Part shown: piece by piece, positions 31,819 to 40,382 of the stretch | Position numbering within the stretch: the stretch's first letter is position 1 | Layout of the letters: every line of letters starts with the position of its first letter | Origin: an uncultured Clostridia bacterium | GTDB taxonomy: Bacteria; Bacillota; Clostridia; Christensenellales; Aristaeellaceae | DNA: 64,000 nucleotides | Direction of reading: 5' to 3' | NCBI GenBank assembly: GCA_937886445.1 | Contig: CALGBY010000064.1 | Coordinates: 1 to 64,000, forward strand | The notes under the pieces: model-generated | Database searches by the model: none | Seen by the model: the letters and a program-made list of their open reading frames with translations, nothing else | What the model was told of the DNA's origin: nothing | Program-made: the position numbers and the translations under genes

Positions 31819-34197
31819 ATGATCGAGAAAAGCCTGAACGGAAGCTGGAGGATGACCGGCGCGGACAAGAAGGAATATACCGCGCAGGTTCCCGGAAGCG
31901 TTTTAAGAACATTGCTTGAGCATAAGGTGATCCCCGACCCCTTTGACGGGATCAATGAGCCGCTCGGTACCGCGGCCACCGAAGCTGAATACGCGTTTGA
32001 AAGGACCTTTGAGGTGAGCGCGGAGGAACTGTCCCGGGAACACTGCGATCTGGTGTTTGAAGGGCTGGATACGCTTGCCCGCGTGGAGCTGAACGGAAAA
32101 TGCATCGCGGAAACGGATAATATGCACAGAACATGGCGTTTCCCCGTGAAGCAGCTGCTTTTGCAGGGCGAAAACAAGCTGCGTGTCACATTTGCTCCGG
32201 CGCTGGACTATGTGAGGAAGGCCGCGAAGGAGGATTCCGAGGTGACCTATATCGGGGGAAGCGGCATTTACGGTACCGGCGCGATCCGGAAGGCGCACTA
32301 TATGTTCGGCTGGGACTGGGGCCCCGCTCTTCCCGATGCCGGTATCTGGCGCGATGTGACGCTGGAGGCCTATTCCGCAAGGCTGGAGGATGTGCTGATC
32401 CGCCAGAAGCATCATAACGGTGAGGTGAAGCTGTCTGTTGCCGTCCGGACGGGCGCGGAGACGGTGAAAGTGCTTTTGAAGGATCCGGACGGACGGGAAA
32501 CCGCCTGTGTGACGGTAAACAGCAATGAAAAAGCCGAAATAGCGGTTCACGATCCCCGCCTCTGGTGGCCGAACGGGCTGGGCGAACAGCCGCTGTATAC
32601 GATTGAGGTGGCCGCGTTGAATGCCGGCCGCGAGGAGGACAGAAGGGAATACCGGATCGGCCTGAGGACCATGACCGTGTCCCGGGAGAAGGATCAGTGG
32701 GGAGAGGAATTTGCCTTCTGCTGCAACGGCGTGAAGTTTTTCGCGATGGGCGCGGACTATATCCCCGAGGATAACCTGCTCACGAGAATGGAACGCGATA
32801 AGACGGCCCGCCTGCTGGAGGACTGCCGGGAAGCCCATTTCAATGCGGTACGCGTATGGGGCGGCGGCGTTTATCCTTCAGATGATTTTTATGACCTGTG
32901 CGATGAAAAGGGTCTCGTGGTGTGGCAGGATATGATGTTTGCCTGCAATACCTACCGCCTGACCGACGCGTTCCGCGAGAATGTGTCGGCGGAGGCGGTG
33001 GATAACCTGCGCCGCATCCGTCATCACGCCTCCCTCGGCATGATCTGCGGCAACAACGAGATGGAAACGGCGTGGAATGAATGGGATGATGTGAAAAACC
33101 AGTCCGAAGCGCTCCGACAGGATTATCTGGAGCTGTTTGAAAAGGTGCTTCGCGATATCAGCGCGAAAGAAGCGCCTGATACCTTCTACTGGCCCTCTTC
33201 TCCCTCCTCCGGCGGATCCTTTGACGATCCCAACAGCCTGAACAGAGGCGATGTGCATGACTGGTCCGTGTGGCACGGACGCCGACCGTTCTCTGATTTT
33301 ACGGAGCGTTATCCTCGCTTCTGCTCGGAATTCGGCTTTGAAAGCTTTCCCTGTATGGAAACGCTGCGTTCCTTTGTGCACAGCGAACGGGATATGAATC
33401 CGTTTTCCCGTGTGATGGAGAGCCATCAGAAATGCAACAGCGGCAATGCCACAACGCTTTACTATCTGTCCCAGACGCTTTCCTATCCCTATTCCATGGA
33501 GCAGCTGGTGCATTCCTCCCAGTTTTTGCAGGGAGAAGCAATGAGGGCCGGTGTGGAGCACTGGCGGCGCAATCGCGGGCACTGCATGGGCGCCGTTTAC
33601 TGGCAGCTGAACGACTGCTGGCCGGTGGCCAGCTGGGCGGGGATCGACTGCTTCGGGCGCTGGAAGGCCCTGCACTATATGGCAAAGCGCTTTTTTGCCC
33701 CCGTGCTGGTCAGCCTCGGCAGAGACGAACGCGGCTGGATCTGCGTGATCTCCAACGAACGTCGGGAAGCCTTCAGAGGAAAGGTGATCTGCCGTCTCAG
33801 AAATGCTGACGGAGAGATCCTGCGCGAGGTGACGGCCGGAGCGGAGCTGAGGGAGATGAGCGCGGCGCCGGTGCTGGCGATCCAGCCCGGAGAGGGTGAA
33901 AAGGACGCGTTCGTCCAGTGCGTGCTGCTGAATGAGCAGGGCGACACCGTGAGCGAAAACCTGGAGCTTCCCGTACCGCCCAAGCACTTCCCGCTTTCGG
34001 ACCCGGAGATCTGCGTGGAATGTGAAGGAAACAGCATCCGTATCACGGCGGACCGCTTCGCGCTGGGCGTGGCGCTGGAGGCAGGGGAGGCCCGTTTCAG
34101 CGATAACTGGTTTGCCCTGTACCCGGGCGAGACCCGCACGGTGACCGCGGACCGCAAGATCGGCAAGGATGAACTGAAGATCAATTATCTGAAATAA
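31819..34197 (+). CDS. GH2 beta-mannosidase
   Basis: A 792-residue GH2 enzyme close to family length, cytoplasmic. Sugar-binding N-terminal domain (about 10-170, ending HYMFGWDWGPALPDAGIWRD, typical of beta-mannosidases), immunoglobulin-like domain, then TIM barrel with acid/base Glu414 (CGNNEMETAW) and nucleophile Glu504 (FCSEFGFES). It removes terminal beta-mannose from oligosaccharides. The GNNE form rather than GNE, and the DWGP motif, separate it from beta-galactosidases. Last gene of the operon; a terminator follows. Confidence 0.9.
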   Translation: MIEKSLNGSWRMTGADKKEYTAQVPGSVLRTLLEHKVIPDPFDGINEPLGTAATEAEYAFERTFEVSAEELSREHCDLVFEGLDTLARVELNGKCIAETDNMHRTWRFPVKQLLLQGENKLRVTFAPALDYVRKAAKEDSEVTYIGGSGIYGTGAIRKAHYMFGWDWGPALPDAGIWRDVTLEAYSARLEDVLIRQKHHNGEVKLSVAVRTGAETVKVLLKDPDGRETACVTVNSNEKAEIAVHDPRLWWPNGLGEQPLYTIEVAALNAGREEDRREYRIGLRTMTVSREKDQWGEEFAFCCNGVKFFAMGADYIPEDNLLTRMERDKTARLLEDCREAHFNAVRVWGGGVYPSDDFYDLCDEKGLVVWQDMMFACNTYRLTDAFRENVSAEAVDNLRRIRHHASLGMICGNNEMETAWNEWDDVKNQSEALRQDYLELFEKVLRDISAKEAPDTFYWPSSPSSGGSFDDPNSLNRGDVHDWSVWHGRRPFSDFTERYPRFCSEFGFESFPCMETLRSFVHSERDMNPFSRVMESHQKCNSGNATTLYYLSQTLSYPYSMEQLVHSSQFLQGEAMRAGVEHWRRNRGHCMGAVYWQLNDCWPVASWAGIDCFGRWKALHYMAKRFFAPVLVSLGRDERGWICVISNERREAFRGKVICRLRNADGEILREVTAGAELREMSAAPVLAIQPGEGEKDAFVQCVLLNEQGDTVSENLELPVPPKHFPLSDPEICVECEGNSIRITADRFALGVALEAGEARFSDNWFALYPGETRTVTADRKIGKDELKINYLK

Positions 34198-34202
34198 ATA
34201 CA

Positions 34203-34245
34203 CCGCCGTGAGCCAAAATGCTCACGGCGGCATTTTATGATTTTT
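34203..34245. terminator. Terminator at the end of the 20-kb operon (also near cca end)
   Basis: Perfect 11-bp stem CCGCCGTGAGC (34203-34213) and GCTCACGGCGG (34220-34230), followed on + by CATTTTATGATTTTTT. The reverse side has a weaker TGTATTTATT tail and may serve the convergent cca gene. Confidence 0.88.
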
Positions 34246-34254
34246 TGCACAGGT

Positions 34255-35616
34255 TCAGTCCGTCTGCTTCTGATTTGCGGAAAGCCTGAGATCCGCCAGC
34301 TCCTGATGAGCCGCCTTCAGCAGCTCGTCCCTTGTACAGCCGCATTCCCTGACCGTTACACGGCTGAACACATTTTTCAGCACATGGCCGATCTCCTTTC
34401 CCTTCGCGCCCAGCGCGGCGATATCCTCTCCCTTCAGTTCCATATCCTTTACGGAAAGCGGGAGATGATCGCTGATGATCTGCTCCTTGATCGCGCTGAA
34501 GACCACAAGCCCGTCCGCCCGCGGGCGCACCCATTCGGCATGAGCCTTCAGGTCGGCATATTTCAGCTTCAGCAGCCCGTCAAACGCCTCACTGCCCAGC
34601 TTTGAAAGAAGGGGCCATATGATCTCTTCGCTCAGCGTGATATCATGGTGGCGAACAAGGGTATATACGCTGTCTGCGAGCGCGTTCGGAGCCTTCAAAC
34701 GCTCCATGATCTGCTTTGTGATCTTCGCGCCGGCCTCCTGATGCCCGCGGAAATGGTCCTGCCCCTCCGCGTCGGTTTCGCGGCAGCACGGCTTGCCGAT
34801 ATCGTGCAGCAGCGCCGCCCAGCGCAGTGTGAGCGTGTTTTCCGCGCTTGCCACGCAGTGCGCCGTGTGCCGCCATACATCCCGGTCGTGATAGATGCTG
34901 TTTTGCAGGCATCCGTCCTCCGGCTTCAATTCCGGGATCACCTCAAAAATAATGTTTTTGCATCCGAGCAGCACCGGCTCCGGATCCTTTGCCGAAAGCA
35001 GCCCGCAAAGCTCCTGAAACACGCGCTCTATACTGATCAGCTTCAGCTGCCCGCACAGCCTTTCCATTGCCGAAAAGGTCTCATCCTCGATACCAAAGCC
35101 CAGACGCGCGGAAAAGCGCACTCCGCGCAGAATGCGCAGCGCGTCCTCCCGGAAACGGTTTTCCGGGACGCCCACCGCGCGCAGGATGCCGTCCTTCAGG
35201 TCCTTTTTGCCGCCGAAGGGATCGACCACTTCTCCCGTTACGGGGTCATAGGCCATGGCATTCACGGTAAAATCGCGCCTCGCCAGATCCTCTCGCAGGG
35301 AGGAGGTGAAGGTGACGCTGTCCGGATGGCGGGAATCGGTATAGGCGCCGTCGGCGCGGAAGGTGGTGATCTCTATCGGCTTTCCGTCAAGAATGAGTGT
35401 AACGGTGCCGTGCTTGAGCCCTGTATCCGCTGTACGCTCGTTTCGGAACACTTCAAGCATCTGCTCCGGCAGCGCGTCGGTACAAAGATCCCAGTCATGG
35501 GGAGAGCCCCCCATCAGGGTATCGCGCACGCATCCCCCCACCGGATAGGCATGGAAGCCCGCACCGGCAAGCATGGAGATGGCCGCGGCCGCGTAGTCGG
35601 GTACAGAAAAGATCAT
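34255..35616 (-). CDS. cca: CCA tRNA nucleotidyltransferase with HD domain
   Basis: A 453-residue class II enzyme that builds or repairs the CCA end of tRNAs. Nucleotidyltransferase core with VGGCVRDTLMGGSPHDWDL (metal Asp pair DWD), RRDFTVNAMAYDP and the tRNA-binding helical part after residue 150. An HD phosphohydrolase domain is present (LLHDIGK at about 270; HFRGHQEAGA), as in many bacterial Cca proteins. RBS GGAGG seven bases from the ATG. A housekeeping gene, convergent with the carbohydrate operon. Confidence 0.93.
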   Translation of the reverse strand: MIFSVPDYAAAAISMLAGAGFHAYPVGGCVRDTLMGGSPHDWDLCTDALPEQMLEVFRNERTADTGLKHGTVTLILDGKPIEITTFRADGAYTDSRHPDSVTFTSSLREDLARRDFTVNAMAYDPVTGEVVDPFGGKKDLKDGILRAVGVPENRFREDALRILRGVRFSARLGFGIEDETFSAMERLCGQLKLISIERVFQELCGLLSAKDPEPVLLGCKNIIFEVIPELKPEDGCLQNSIYHDRDVWRHTAHCVASAENTLTLRWAALLHDIGKPCCRETDAEGQDHFRGHQEAGAKITKQIMERLKAPNALADSVYTLVRHHDITLSEEIIWPLLSKLGSEAFDGLLKLKYADLKAHAEWVRPRADGLVVFSAIKEQIISDHLPLSVKDMELKGEDIAALGAKGKEIGHVLKNVFSRVTVRECGCTRDELLKAAHQELADLRLSANQKQTD

Positions 35617-35756
35617 AAAGCGCCTCCGGGATCAAAACATTGCAACAATGTACAGTATAGCATTTTGCGGCGCTTTTTTCAAACCTTGCGTGATAACCGG
35701 ATGCGTGGTAAAATAAACACAGTATGTGCATGCATACGGGAGAGAGGGATCAGTCA

Positions 35757-36230
35757 ATGGATGAGGTGCTGCTTTCGGCGCGCGGGATGATGAACGGGGT
35801 AACGCCCCTGAATACGGATTGCGGCCGTCTCTGCCGCGCTGCCTGCTGCCGGCCGGATGAAGACGGCAATGGGGGAATGCTGCTTTTCCCGGGTGAGGAA
35901 ACGCTCTATTCCGTTTTGCCGGAGGGATGGCGGCTGGAAAAGAACGAACTGGGCACGTTGCTGATCTGCTCCGGCACCTGCGACAGAGCGGCACGGCCGC
36001 TTTCCTGCATGCTGTTTCCGCTGTGGATCTTTCCGGAGGAACCGGGCCTGATCCGTCCCGATCCGCGCGGACGGCAGGTGTGTCCGCTGGCCAGGCGCAG
36101 CCTGCAGGCGCTGTCTCCCGTCTTTATTGAGGCGGCAAAAAAAGCCGCGGAGATCCTGTGCCGCGAAAGGATCCATCGGGAATTCATAGAAAGGATCGAT
36201 CGCGCCATAGCGGACTCATTTTATATTTAG
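35757..36230 (+). CDS. Cys-rich YkgJ-like putative metal-cluster protein
   Basis: A 157-residue cytoplasmic protein. Clustered cysteines at CGRLCRAACCR (about residues 22-32) and LICSGTCDR plus RPLSCMLFPLW (about 80-105) resemble the Cys pattern of YkgJ-family iron or zinc chelating proteins, but the spacing is longer and I would not insist. RBS AGAGAGGG before ATG 35757. The TAG stop spans the left border of the MITE-like element: TA belongs to the target site and G is the element's first base. Confidence 0.6.
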   Translation: MDEVLLSARGMMNGVTPLNTDCGRLCRAACCRPDEDGNGGMLLFPGEETLYSVLPEGWRLEKNELGTLLICSGTCDRAARPLSCMLFPLWIFPEEPGLIRPDPRGRQVCPLARRSLQALSPVFIEAAKKAAEILCRERIHREFIERIDRAIADSFYI

Positions 36231-36391
36231 GGTGTGTTTTTAAATTCAAAACGATGCATTTTCAGCATCTTTTCCGTCATTTCTGCGTTGTCGAACCTCG
36301 ATTTACCTCCAGTAAACCTTCGGTTCTTCGCCTTGAACTGACGGAAAATCTGCTTGAAACTGCACATTCCTCATTTTAGAGACACACCCTA
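36228..36391. mobile_element. MITE-like 160-bp palindromic element with TA duplication
   Basis: The element runs from GGGTGTGTTTTTAAA (36230) to TTTTAGAGACACACCC (36389) and is flanked by TA on both sides (36228-36229 and 36390-36391). The two halves are imperfect inverted repeats along their whole length. TTTTCCGTCA (left) answers TGACGGAAAA (right), GTCGAACC answers GGTTCTTCG, and the centre is GATTTACCTCCAGTAAACC. No coding capacity. TA duplication fits mobilisation by an IS630/Tc1-mariner-type transposase encoded elsewhere. Confidence 0.75.
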
Positions 36392-36527
36392 GGAAACATT
36401 GATCTATCCGGCAGGCTCAACCGCGGAGCCTTATGCGCGATCTGCCTGTAAAGATCCGCACGCGGCGGAACATGCATCGCTTGACCGGTGCATCTTCATC
36501 GGTTACTGACGGTAAGGAGTGGGTGAA

Positions 36528-37745
36528 ATGGCCTGGATTCAGGTACCGTGTACGCTGGAGAAATATCCCGGCGCGCCGGAGGGACACTTTTTTCTGGGAG
36601 ACAATGCCGTATGTGACCTTTCGGCATGGGAAGGACAGGTACAGTGTGTGTATATGGATCCTCCGTTCATGACGGGGGAAAGCTTTGTGTACCGCGGACG
36701 CGTCGGCGAAAAGGGCTGGGCGGACGGAACAGGCCAGTTCACACTGGACGCTTTTTCTGATAAACTGGATAAGGCCTCCTATCTGGACATGCTGCGGGGC
36801 GCTCTCCTCGCTGCCAAAAAGCTGCTGAAGGAAACCGGCGCGCTGTTCCTGCATGTGGATCCGAGGGCTTCCGCTTACGCGAGACTCCTTTGTGACGAGA
36901 TCTTCGGGGAAAGAAACTTCGTAAATGAGATCATCTGGGCCTACCAGACCGGCGGGCGCAGCACGAAGCATTTCAGCCGCAAGCATGATACCGTGCTTTT
37001 CTACCGCATGACAGGCGCCCTGTATTTTGATATCGCGTCCGTGCCCCTTCCGCGCACCGGAAACAGGCAGAACCATATGCGCAGAAATGTGGATGAAAAC
37101 GGGCGCAGCTACCGTACGATCGTATCCAACGGCAAAACCTATACCTACTATGATGACGCGCCCGTTTATCCGGGCGATGTGTGGAACGATGTGAGCCACC
37201 TTCAGCAGAAGGATCCGCAGCGTACCGGCTACGATACGCAGAAGCCCGTGGCCTTGCTGGAACGCATCATCCGCTCCACTACCCGCCCGGGGGATATCGT
37301 GGCGGATCTGTTCTGCGGAAGCGGCACAACACTTGCCGCCGCGGCCAAGCTGGACAGAAGGTATCTGGGCGTTGATATCGGAAAATGCGCCGCTGCCGTG
37401 ACAGCGAGAAGGCTTTGCAATACCGGTCTTCGCGTACATATGCCCTCCGGCTGCCCGGATGCCGTGCTGAACGCGGAGGTAAGCGGCGGCATCGGCTTGA
37501 GCGATATATCGCTCGTTTCCTATTCCGCGCCCGGCCTGCCGGAAGGAACGGAGGGAACGGACGCGGTGGAGCGCTGGGCGGCGGGCTTTCTTGAAGGAGA
37601 CCGCTTTACCGCCCATGCCGTATGCGCCAGATCCCGCCATGAGCCGGCACTGCCGGTTTCCCTGCAGGTGCCGCAGCTGAGCGGAAAGCTGTGCATCCTG
37701 GTGGGGGACTGCTTCGGCAGAACGAGCTGCTGGGTGGAAACCTGA
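36528..37745 (+). CDS. Orphan site-specific DNA methyltransferase (beta-class, N4/N6 type)
   Basis: A 405-residue amino-methyltransferase. Catalytic motif IV DPPF begins at residue 44, and the AdoMet-binding motif I DLFCGSGTT at residue 260, so the order is that of the beta class (N6-adenine or N4-cytosine). The linker YDTQKPVALLERII is also typical. The C-terminal ~90 residues are variable and may carry target recognition. RBS AAGGAG at 36514-36519. No restriction endonuclease or specificity gene adjoins, so it is solitary. It lies directly after the MITE. Confidence 0.87.
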   Translation: MAWIQVPCTLEKYPGAPEGHFFLGDNAVCDLSAWEGQVQCVYMDPPFMTGESFVYRGRVGEKGWADGTGQFTLDAFSDKLDKASYLDMLRGALLAAKKLLKETGALFLHVDPRASAYARLLCDEIFGERNFVNEIIWAYQTGGRSTKHFSRKHDTVLFYRMTGALYFDIASVPLPRTGNRQNHMRRNVDENGRSYRTIVSNGKTYTYYDDAPVYPGDVWNDVSHLQQKDPQRTGYDTQKPVALLERIIRSTTRPGDIVADLFCGSGTTLAAAAKLDRRYLGVDIGKCAAAVTARRLCNTGLRVHMPSGCPDAVLNAEVSGGIGLSDISLVSYSAPGLPEGTEGTDAVERWAAGFLEGDRFTAHAVCARSRHEPALPVSLQVPQLSGKLCILVGDCFGRTSCWVET

Positions 37746-37763
37746 ATACTGTACACGGCCGAT

Positions 37764-37797
37764 CTTCAGACAGCCCGTCGGTGATTCTTCCGGAGAA
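37764..37797 (+). repeat. Third, looser copy of the dispersed ~34-bp repeat
   Basis: CTTCAGACAGCCCGTCGGTG then ATTCTTCCGGAGAA, closely like the two copies at 20511-20611. Lies just after the methyltransferase stop. Confidence 0.45.
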
Positions 37798-37850
37798 CTG
37801 TTGATAAGAATGAAAAAGTGGGAATAAGACCCATATTTATAACGGCAAAT

Positions 37851-37938
37851 CGACATAAAGTGGAGAGTAAATCCATATATTTTATAAAAATAAAGGAATT
37901 TCGCTTTTTATGTCGAATGTATACCGGAAACCCGGTAT
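37851..37938 (+). promoter_or_regulatory. Inverted repeats in the leader of the MreB-like gene
   Basis: CGACATAAA (37851-37859) is repeated inverted as TTTATGTCG (37907-37915), enclosing an AT-rich stretch with TATAAA-type sequence. Then ATACCGG-AAAC-CCGGTAT (37921-37938) forms a tight hairpin abutting the AAAGGAG RBS. These could be an operator pair and a translational control hairpin; both roles are inferred. The surrounding 37800-37955 is much more AT-rich than its neighbours. Confidence 0.5.
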
Positions 37939-37955
37939 AAAGGAGAAGTATTTTC

Positions 37956-38975
37956 ATGTCTCAGATTGTGGATATCGGTATTGATTTGGGAACGGCGTCC
38001 GTGGTGATCTGCGGCCGCGACAGCGGAGTGATCCTGAATGAGCCCGCTGTGGTGGCAGTGGAACGCGGCAGGCGCACGGTGACCGCGATCGGTACCGAGG
38101 CATACCGTATGATCGGGCGTACCCCCGGCAATATCGCCGCCATACGCCCTCTTCGCGACGGTACCATATCCGACTTTGATCTTGTATCCGAAATGCTCAG
38201 CTATTTTATCCGCAAAGCCTGCGGAAAGCACCTTTTCGGCGGCCCTCAGGCTGTGATCACCATGCCCTCCGGCATCAATGAAATGGAGAGCCACAGCCTG
38301 AGCTCCTGCATGTTCAACGCCGGCGTGCGCCGCACGCGCATCCTCTCCAAGCCCATCGCCGCGGCGTTGGGCGCTTCCATGAAGGTGGGAGAGGCCTACG
38401 GGCAGATGGTGGTGGATATTGGCGCCGGGCTGACCGATATGGCGGTCACGAGCGTGGGAAAGATCGTGACCGGAAAATCGACCGATTGCGCCGGAGACTG
38501 CTTTGATGACGCCATTATCCGCTATATCCGCCGCAAGCACAACCTGCTGATCGGCGAGATCACGGCGGAGGAGATCAAGCGGGATCTGGCTTCCGCTCTG
38601 CCGCACGGAGAGCGGCTTTATATGGAGATCACGGGCCGCAACCTGATCACCGGCCTGCCGCGTGTGATGCGTGTGAGCAGTGATGAGGCGGGAGAGGCGA
38701 TCGAGGATGCCGTGCTGGATCTGATCGAGAACATCCACGCGGTGCTGGAGCATACCCCGGCGGAGCTGGCGGCCGATATTCTGGATAACGGCATCGTGCT
38801 TACCGGCGGCGGTGCCCAGCTGGACGGTCTGCCGGAAAGGATCGGGGAAGCGCTCAAGGTGAACTGCCGCCTCGCGGATGACCCGCAGCTGTGCGCGGCC
38901 AAGGGCTGCCTGCTGGCGGTGGAAAACAGAAAGGAATACGCCCGCTACTTTACGGAACGCCGCCGCCGCGTGTAA
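37956..38975 (+). CDS. MreB/Mbl-like actin-family protein, solitary
   Basis: A 339-residue bacterial actin. ATP-site signatures are GIDLGTASVVICG (phosphate 1), VVDIGAGLTDMAV (phosphate 2) and GIVLTGGGAQLDGLPE (adenosine). RTPGNIAAIRPLRDGTISDF and YNLLIGE-like HNLLIGEITAEEIKRDL are typical of MreB. It would form membrane-bound filaments guiding cell-wall synthesis. Departures from usual MreB include ILSKPIAAALG where IEEPMAAAIG is normal, and GAGLTD for GGGTTE. mreC and mreD are absent, so it is a second copy or a specialised paralogue. Confidence 0.85.
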   Translation: MSQIVDIGIDLGTASVVICGRDSGVILNEPAVVAVERGRRTVTAIGTEAYRMIGRTPGNIAAIRPLRDGTISDFDLVSEMLSYFIRKACGKHLFGGPQAVITMPSGINEMESHSLSSCMFNAGVRRTRILSKPIAAALGASMKVGEAYGQMVVDIGAGLTDMAVTSVGKIVTGKSTDCAGDCFDDAIIRYIRRKHNLLIGEITAEEIKRDLASALPHGERLYMEITGRNLITGLPRVMRVSSDEAGEAIEDAVLDLIENIHAVLEHTPAELAADILDNGIVLTGGGAQLDGLPERIGEALKVNCRLADDPQLCAAKGCLLAVENRKEYARYFTERRRRV

Positions 38976-38995
38976 ACAATACGGGAATATACAAA

Positions 38996-39061
38996 AAGAG
39001 GCCTGAACGCCTCTTATCACACTCAAATCAAAACGGACCGGCATGCTCTGCAGTGCCGGTC
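38996..39061. terminator. Two terminator hairpins between convergent genes
   Basis: AAGAGGC-CTGAAC-GCCTCTT (38996-39015) followed on the - strand by TTTTTGTAT ends the GNAT unit. GACCGGCA (39036-39043) with TGCCGGTC (39054-39061), then TTGCTATT on +, may end the MreB-like gene. Confidence 0.65.
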
Positions 39062-39067
39062 TTGCTA

Positions 39068-39595
39068 TTACTCACTTTTCTCTTTATGCACTTCGTAAAA
39101 CACGGTGCGTATCTCCCTGCCCTGCCAGTTCACGGTCTCCACCCGGCCGGACGCTTTCATTCCGCACTTTTCCATCACCCGGCGGCTGGCGGCATTGCCC
39201 TCAAAAAAGCCTGCCTCCACTCTCTGATAGCCCGCGCGGAAGGCCTCCGCGATGGCCGCGGTGAGCGCCTCCGTCATTACGCCTCTGTTTTGATACCGCG
39301 GCAGGGTCACATATCCCAGCTCAAGTGACCGGGCGTCCCGCGCGCAGTCGTTGATGAAACCGGACAGCCGACCGTCAAGATATATGCCGTAAACGAAACG
39401 CTCCCTGTCCGCTGAAAGGGAAGCAAAGTGTTCAAAAAGCCGGTCCGCCTGCTCTTTTGTTTCAAGCGGGGGGATCATATAGGTTTTTCTTACATTTTCG
39501 TCCAGAAAGCAGCCGATCATCTCGTCACGGCTGCTTTCTTCTATTTCCTTCAGGCAAAGGCGGGGCGTATTCAGGCGGAGCAGGCGTTCAGGCAT
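39068..39595 (-). CDS. GNAT acetyltransferase, RimJ/RimL-like
   Basis: A 175-residue acetyltransferase beginning with the RimJ/L-type LLRLNTPRLCLKEIEES. Acetyl-CoA loop YQNRGVMTEALTAAI at about residue 100 and C-terminal NAASRRVMEKCGMKASGR. Likely acetylates a protein N-terminus or small amine; the target is unknown. Its start overlaps the end of the acidic-protein gene by eight bases, so the two are cotranscribed. Confidence 0.87.
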   Translation of the reverse strand: MPERLLRLNTPRLCLKEIEESSRDEMIGCFLDENVRKTYMIPPLETKEQADRLFEHFASLSADRERFVYGIYLDGRLSGFINDCARDARSLELGYVTLPRYQNRGVMTEALTAAIAEAFRAGYQRVEAGFFEGNAASRRVMEKCGMKASGRVETVNWQGREIRTVFYEVHKEKSE

Positions 39596-40328
39596 CGCTT
39601 TTCCTCTGCTTTTCGTTCCTGAGCGCGCGGAACATGCCCAGCCTGTACGCGCCCTTCAGGATCTTTTTCTTCATGGCTTCGTCGATATTGTCCCACAGGT
39701 CATACGCGTTCACACGTTCCGCGTAATCCTTCAGCGGGCGTGCCAGCTTGTCTTTTTCATCCTTCTTCAGCTCTGTTACCGCCCTGTGCATCTCTTCGGG
39801 GCAGGAGTACCGATCAAAGGCTGTACAGAGCGCCTCCGTTTCATCAGGAAGGACGCCGCGGTCCTCACTGAACATGATGCAGGCGAGCATCGCGCCGAAG
39901 TACGCGTATTCCAGCGCCTGAGGAGCGCTTTCGCCGTAGCGGCGGCGTGCCTCGCGCAGGAAGGGCTTGCAGGCCTCCGTCAGATACGCTGTTACCTCAT
40001 TTTCGGTTTCCGTGTTGAGATGATAGCGGTCAGCCAGCTTGCGCAGCGCCTTTTTGATATTCTTTTTGAGCTTGCCGCGTTTCATCGCGTACCCTACGGC
40101 TACGGAAATAATGTTCTGCGGCACGGCGTAGGAGGCCGCCTCCGAGCTTTCAAGAAGGCCGCTCATTACTGCCCGGTCCTCCTCGTTCTCTGTATCGGCG
40201 CCGTCCCCGTCCGGAACGGCAGGGTCGTCTTCGGCCTCATCCTCATCAGCAGGGTCATCAAAGGGAAGGACAGAGGCAGTATCGTTTTCATCGCCCGGGA
40301 ACAGGTCTTCTGCTAATTTTTCAGGCAT
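39588..40328 (-). CDS. Uncharacterised protein with acidic N-terminus
   Basis: A 246-residue protein I do not recognise. Residues 1-50 are strongly acidic (DDPADEDEAEDDPAVPDGDG), followed by a basic patch (MKRGKLKKNIKKALRKLADR) and a helical C-terminal half (LWDNIDEAMKKKILKGAYRL). No signal peptide or membrane helix. ATG 40328 chosen because GGAGGA lies just upstream. Located between a MATE transporter gene and a GNAT, all on the - strand. Confidence 0.65.
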   Translation of the reverse strand: MPEKLAEDLFPGDENDTASVLPFDDPADEDEAEDDPAVPDGDGADTENEEDRAVMSGLLESSEAASYAVPQNIISVAVGYAMKRGKLKKNIKKALRKLADRYHLNTETENEVTAYLTEACKPFLREARRRYGESAPQALEYAYFGAMLACIMFSEDRGVLPDETEALCTAFDRYSCPEEMHRAVTELKKDEKDKLARPLKDYAERVNAYDLWDNIDEAMKKKILKGAYRLGMFRALRNEKQRKSDA

Positions 40329-40382
40329 GATCCTCCTTTCCGCGGCATGATGCACGCGGCGGTACAGAAAAGAACAGTCAGG

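Noticed and set aside
34203..34245. Attachment site at the end of the carbohydrate operon
   Set aside because: The sequence is a plain terminator stem next to cca; no tRNA gene or duplicated end is visible.
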